DNA of 64,000 nt from Reichenbachiella faecimaris. GTDB lineage: Bacteria; Bacteroidota; Bacteroidia; Cytophagales; Cyclobacteriaceae. This document shows positions 63,043-64,000 of this stretch, piece by piece. Each line of letters begins with the position of its first letter. The stretch's first letter is position 1. Location: assembly GCF_900176375.1 (NCBI RefSeq), contig NZ_FWYF01000003.1, forward strand, positions 186,001-250,000. Direction: 5' to 3'. Below the pieces are notes generated by a model. That model was not told the origin of the DNA, made no database searches, and saw nothing but the letters and a program-made list of their open reading frames with translations. A program made the position numbers and the translations under genes.

Positions 63043-63897
63043 ATGGAGGAATATTTTCCTAGGAACACTTTTCAAGATACTGTAGCATTACTCAATCCAG
63101 AATTGGGCCTCCAGGAAGGGCAGGCTTTGTCTTATATTGTGCTTGATAAAATCTTTAGGATTTCAAAAACTGATATTATTGTCAATCGGCAATTTTTCCC
63201 GGACAGTCTACAGAAGAAGAAGTACAATCTTTTGGTAAAGCGTCTGCTGGACAATGAACCCATTCAATATATTTTTAAAGAGGCTGAATTTTATGGTTAC
63301 CGTTTTTATGTTGATAAAAACGTTTTAATCCCTAGGCAGGAAACGGAGTTGCTCATTCAAATTATTTCCAATTTCAGAAAATGGGAAAAGCCCAAAATGG
63401 CTGATATTGGGACGGGTTCTGGGTGTATTGCTTGTTCGCTTGCCCTGACTATCAATGATTCGCAATTAGTGGGTTATGACGTCAGTCATGAGGCGCTAAA
63501 GATTGCCCAATACAATGCGGCTCGGCTAGGTGCGAATGCAGTATTTTCCCCTCTGGATATATTGAAGCATGAAATTCCTCATAAAGAGCTGGATTTGATT
63601 GTCAGCAACCCTCCCTATGTCATGGATCAGGAGAAACAACTAATGAAAAAAAATGTACTGGAGTTTGAGCCTTCTTTGGCTTTGTTTGTACCAGATAATG
63701 ATCCATTGATCTTTTATAAAACCATTATGCAGAAAGCAAAGGATGCCTTGAAAAAGGGAGGTGTATTGTTTTTTGAAATTAATGAACAATTTGGAAAGCA
63801 AACCTTACTGCTTTTCCAGCACTACGGATATAGCGAACCGAAAATTTATAAGGATCTGAATGACAAGCAACGTTTTGCTTCAGCTATTTTAGAATAG
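63043..63897 (+). CDS. prmC: Release factor N5-glutamine methyltransferase
   Basis: PrmC methylates the glutamine of the GGQ motif of peptide release factors. The 284-residue protein has E-P-I-Q-Y-I-F, L-I-P-R-Q-E-T-E, the SAM motif D-I-G-T-G-S-G-C-I-A and the catalytic N-P-P-Y. I chose the ATG at 63043 over one at 62977, because a -7 box TATTTTTG (63031-63038) ends only 4 bases before it, suggesting a near-leaderless message. Its end overlaps the convergent frame at the window edge by 9 bases. Confidence 0.95.
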   Translation: MEEYFPRNTFQDTVALLNPELGLQEGQALSYIVLDKIFRISKTDIIVNRQFFPDSLQKKKYNLLVKRLLDNEPIQYIFKEAEFYGYRFYVDKNVLIPRQETELLIQIISNFRKWEKPKMADIGTGSGCIACSLALTINDSQLVGYDVSHEALKIAQYNAARLGANAVFSPLDILKHEIPHKELDLIVSNPPYVMDQEKQLMKKNVLEFEPSLALFVPDNDPLIFYKTIMQKAKDALKKGGVLFFEINEQFGKQTLLLFQHYGYSEPKIYKDLNDKQRFASAILE

Positions 63898-64000
63898 CTC
63901 AGCTCTGATTTGAGCGATCTCATCAACAAAAGCATTATACTTGGATTGAAGGATTTCATCAGATGCAAGTAATTGCGTCAGTCGGAATCTTTTCCACTTT
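63889..64000 (-). CDS. C-terminus of a protein continuing beyond the window
   Basis: A minus-strand frame enters from the right edge and ends at TAA (63889-63891). The 36 visible residues (K-W-K-R-F-R-L-T-Q-L-L-A-S to I-R-A-E-L-F) are helical and charged. They are too few to identify. The convergent arrangement with prmC and good codon use favour a real gene. Confidence 0.6.
   Translation of the reverse strand, partial: KWKRFRLTQLLASDEILQSKYNAFVDEIAQIRAELF

Noticed and set aside
1-64000. CRISPR arrays, rRNA genes and intact insertion sequences
   Set aside because: No regularly spaced repeats, no rRNA-like segments and no transposase frames were seen.

Overview
The window reads as a chromosome segment of a Bacteroidota bacterium, probably of the order Cytophagales (an inference from gene content, not a database match). 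Supporting signs are -7 boxes of the TAnnTTTG type, start codons without Shine-Dalgarno sequences, a PorE-like OmpA/TPR/beta-propeller protein, DUF4783 and DUF4407 proteins, an OadA variant with RDMWQS and YHGHSG motifs, and a eukaryote-like class Ia ribonucleotide reductase beta subunit.

Positions 1 to about 9520 are a mobile genomic island. It abuts the 3' end of a tRNA-Arg(ACG) gene (9526-9599, minus) and carries a tyrosine integrase next to the tRNA, an unknown 388-residue protein, an excisionase-like HTH protein, a serine recombinase with a palindrome cluster upstream, a RadC-like protein, a MORN/YwqK-type secreted protein, a small charged protein and a stand-alone protein with a family-A-polymerase-like palm. 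At the left edge is the most striking gene: a fusion of a CmoA-type carboxy-S-adenosylmethionine synthase (residues 1-235) to the start of a cytosine-5 DNA methyltransferase (from about residue 290). If both halves work together, the protein would make carboxy-SAM from SAM and prephenate and use it on DNA, which would give 5-carboxymethylcytosine. I know of no natural DNA modification of that kind; only an engineered methyltransferase is known to do it. The island continues beyond position 1, so the rest of the methyltransferase and its partners are not visible.

Positions 9526-20000 are core genome: the rimP-nusA-infB translation/transcription operon, a truncated hicA toxin remnant, a sodium-pumping decarboxylase operon (oadG-oadA-oadB), a SRPBCC protein and a sterol-desaturase-family enzyme. 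Positions 20000-35000 hold a DUF885 lipoprotein, an outer-membrane beta-barrel, an SDR, dGTPase, an old-yellow-enzyme-type oxidoreductase, a glycosyltransferase, two tiny paralogous proteins, DUF4783 and DUF4407 proteins, comB with gcvT, hslV and the dihydrolipoamide acetyltransferase of pyruvate dehydrogenase.

Positions 35000-50500 hold a YheT-like hydrolase, an SRAP-fold protein that has lost its catalytic residues, the PorE-like protein, a FabH-like synthase, a second YwqK/MORN protein, a group III truncated globin, an ExbB/TolQ-like protein, a membrane LytTR regulator, DinB and TRIC-type proteins, an adenine deaminase split by a 5-bp duplication, nadC, a Fic protein and a TRAP transporter pair without a binding protein. 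Positions 50500-64000 hold a DUF6934 pseudogene, pterin dehydratase-rsmI-IMPase, a PaaE-like reductase, a TPR lipoprotein, ribosomal proteins L21 and L27, nrdB-nrdA, ribD and prmC, ending in the C-terminus of one more minus-strand gene.
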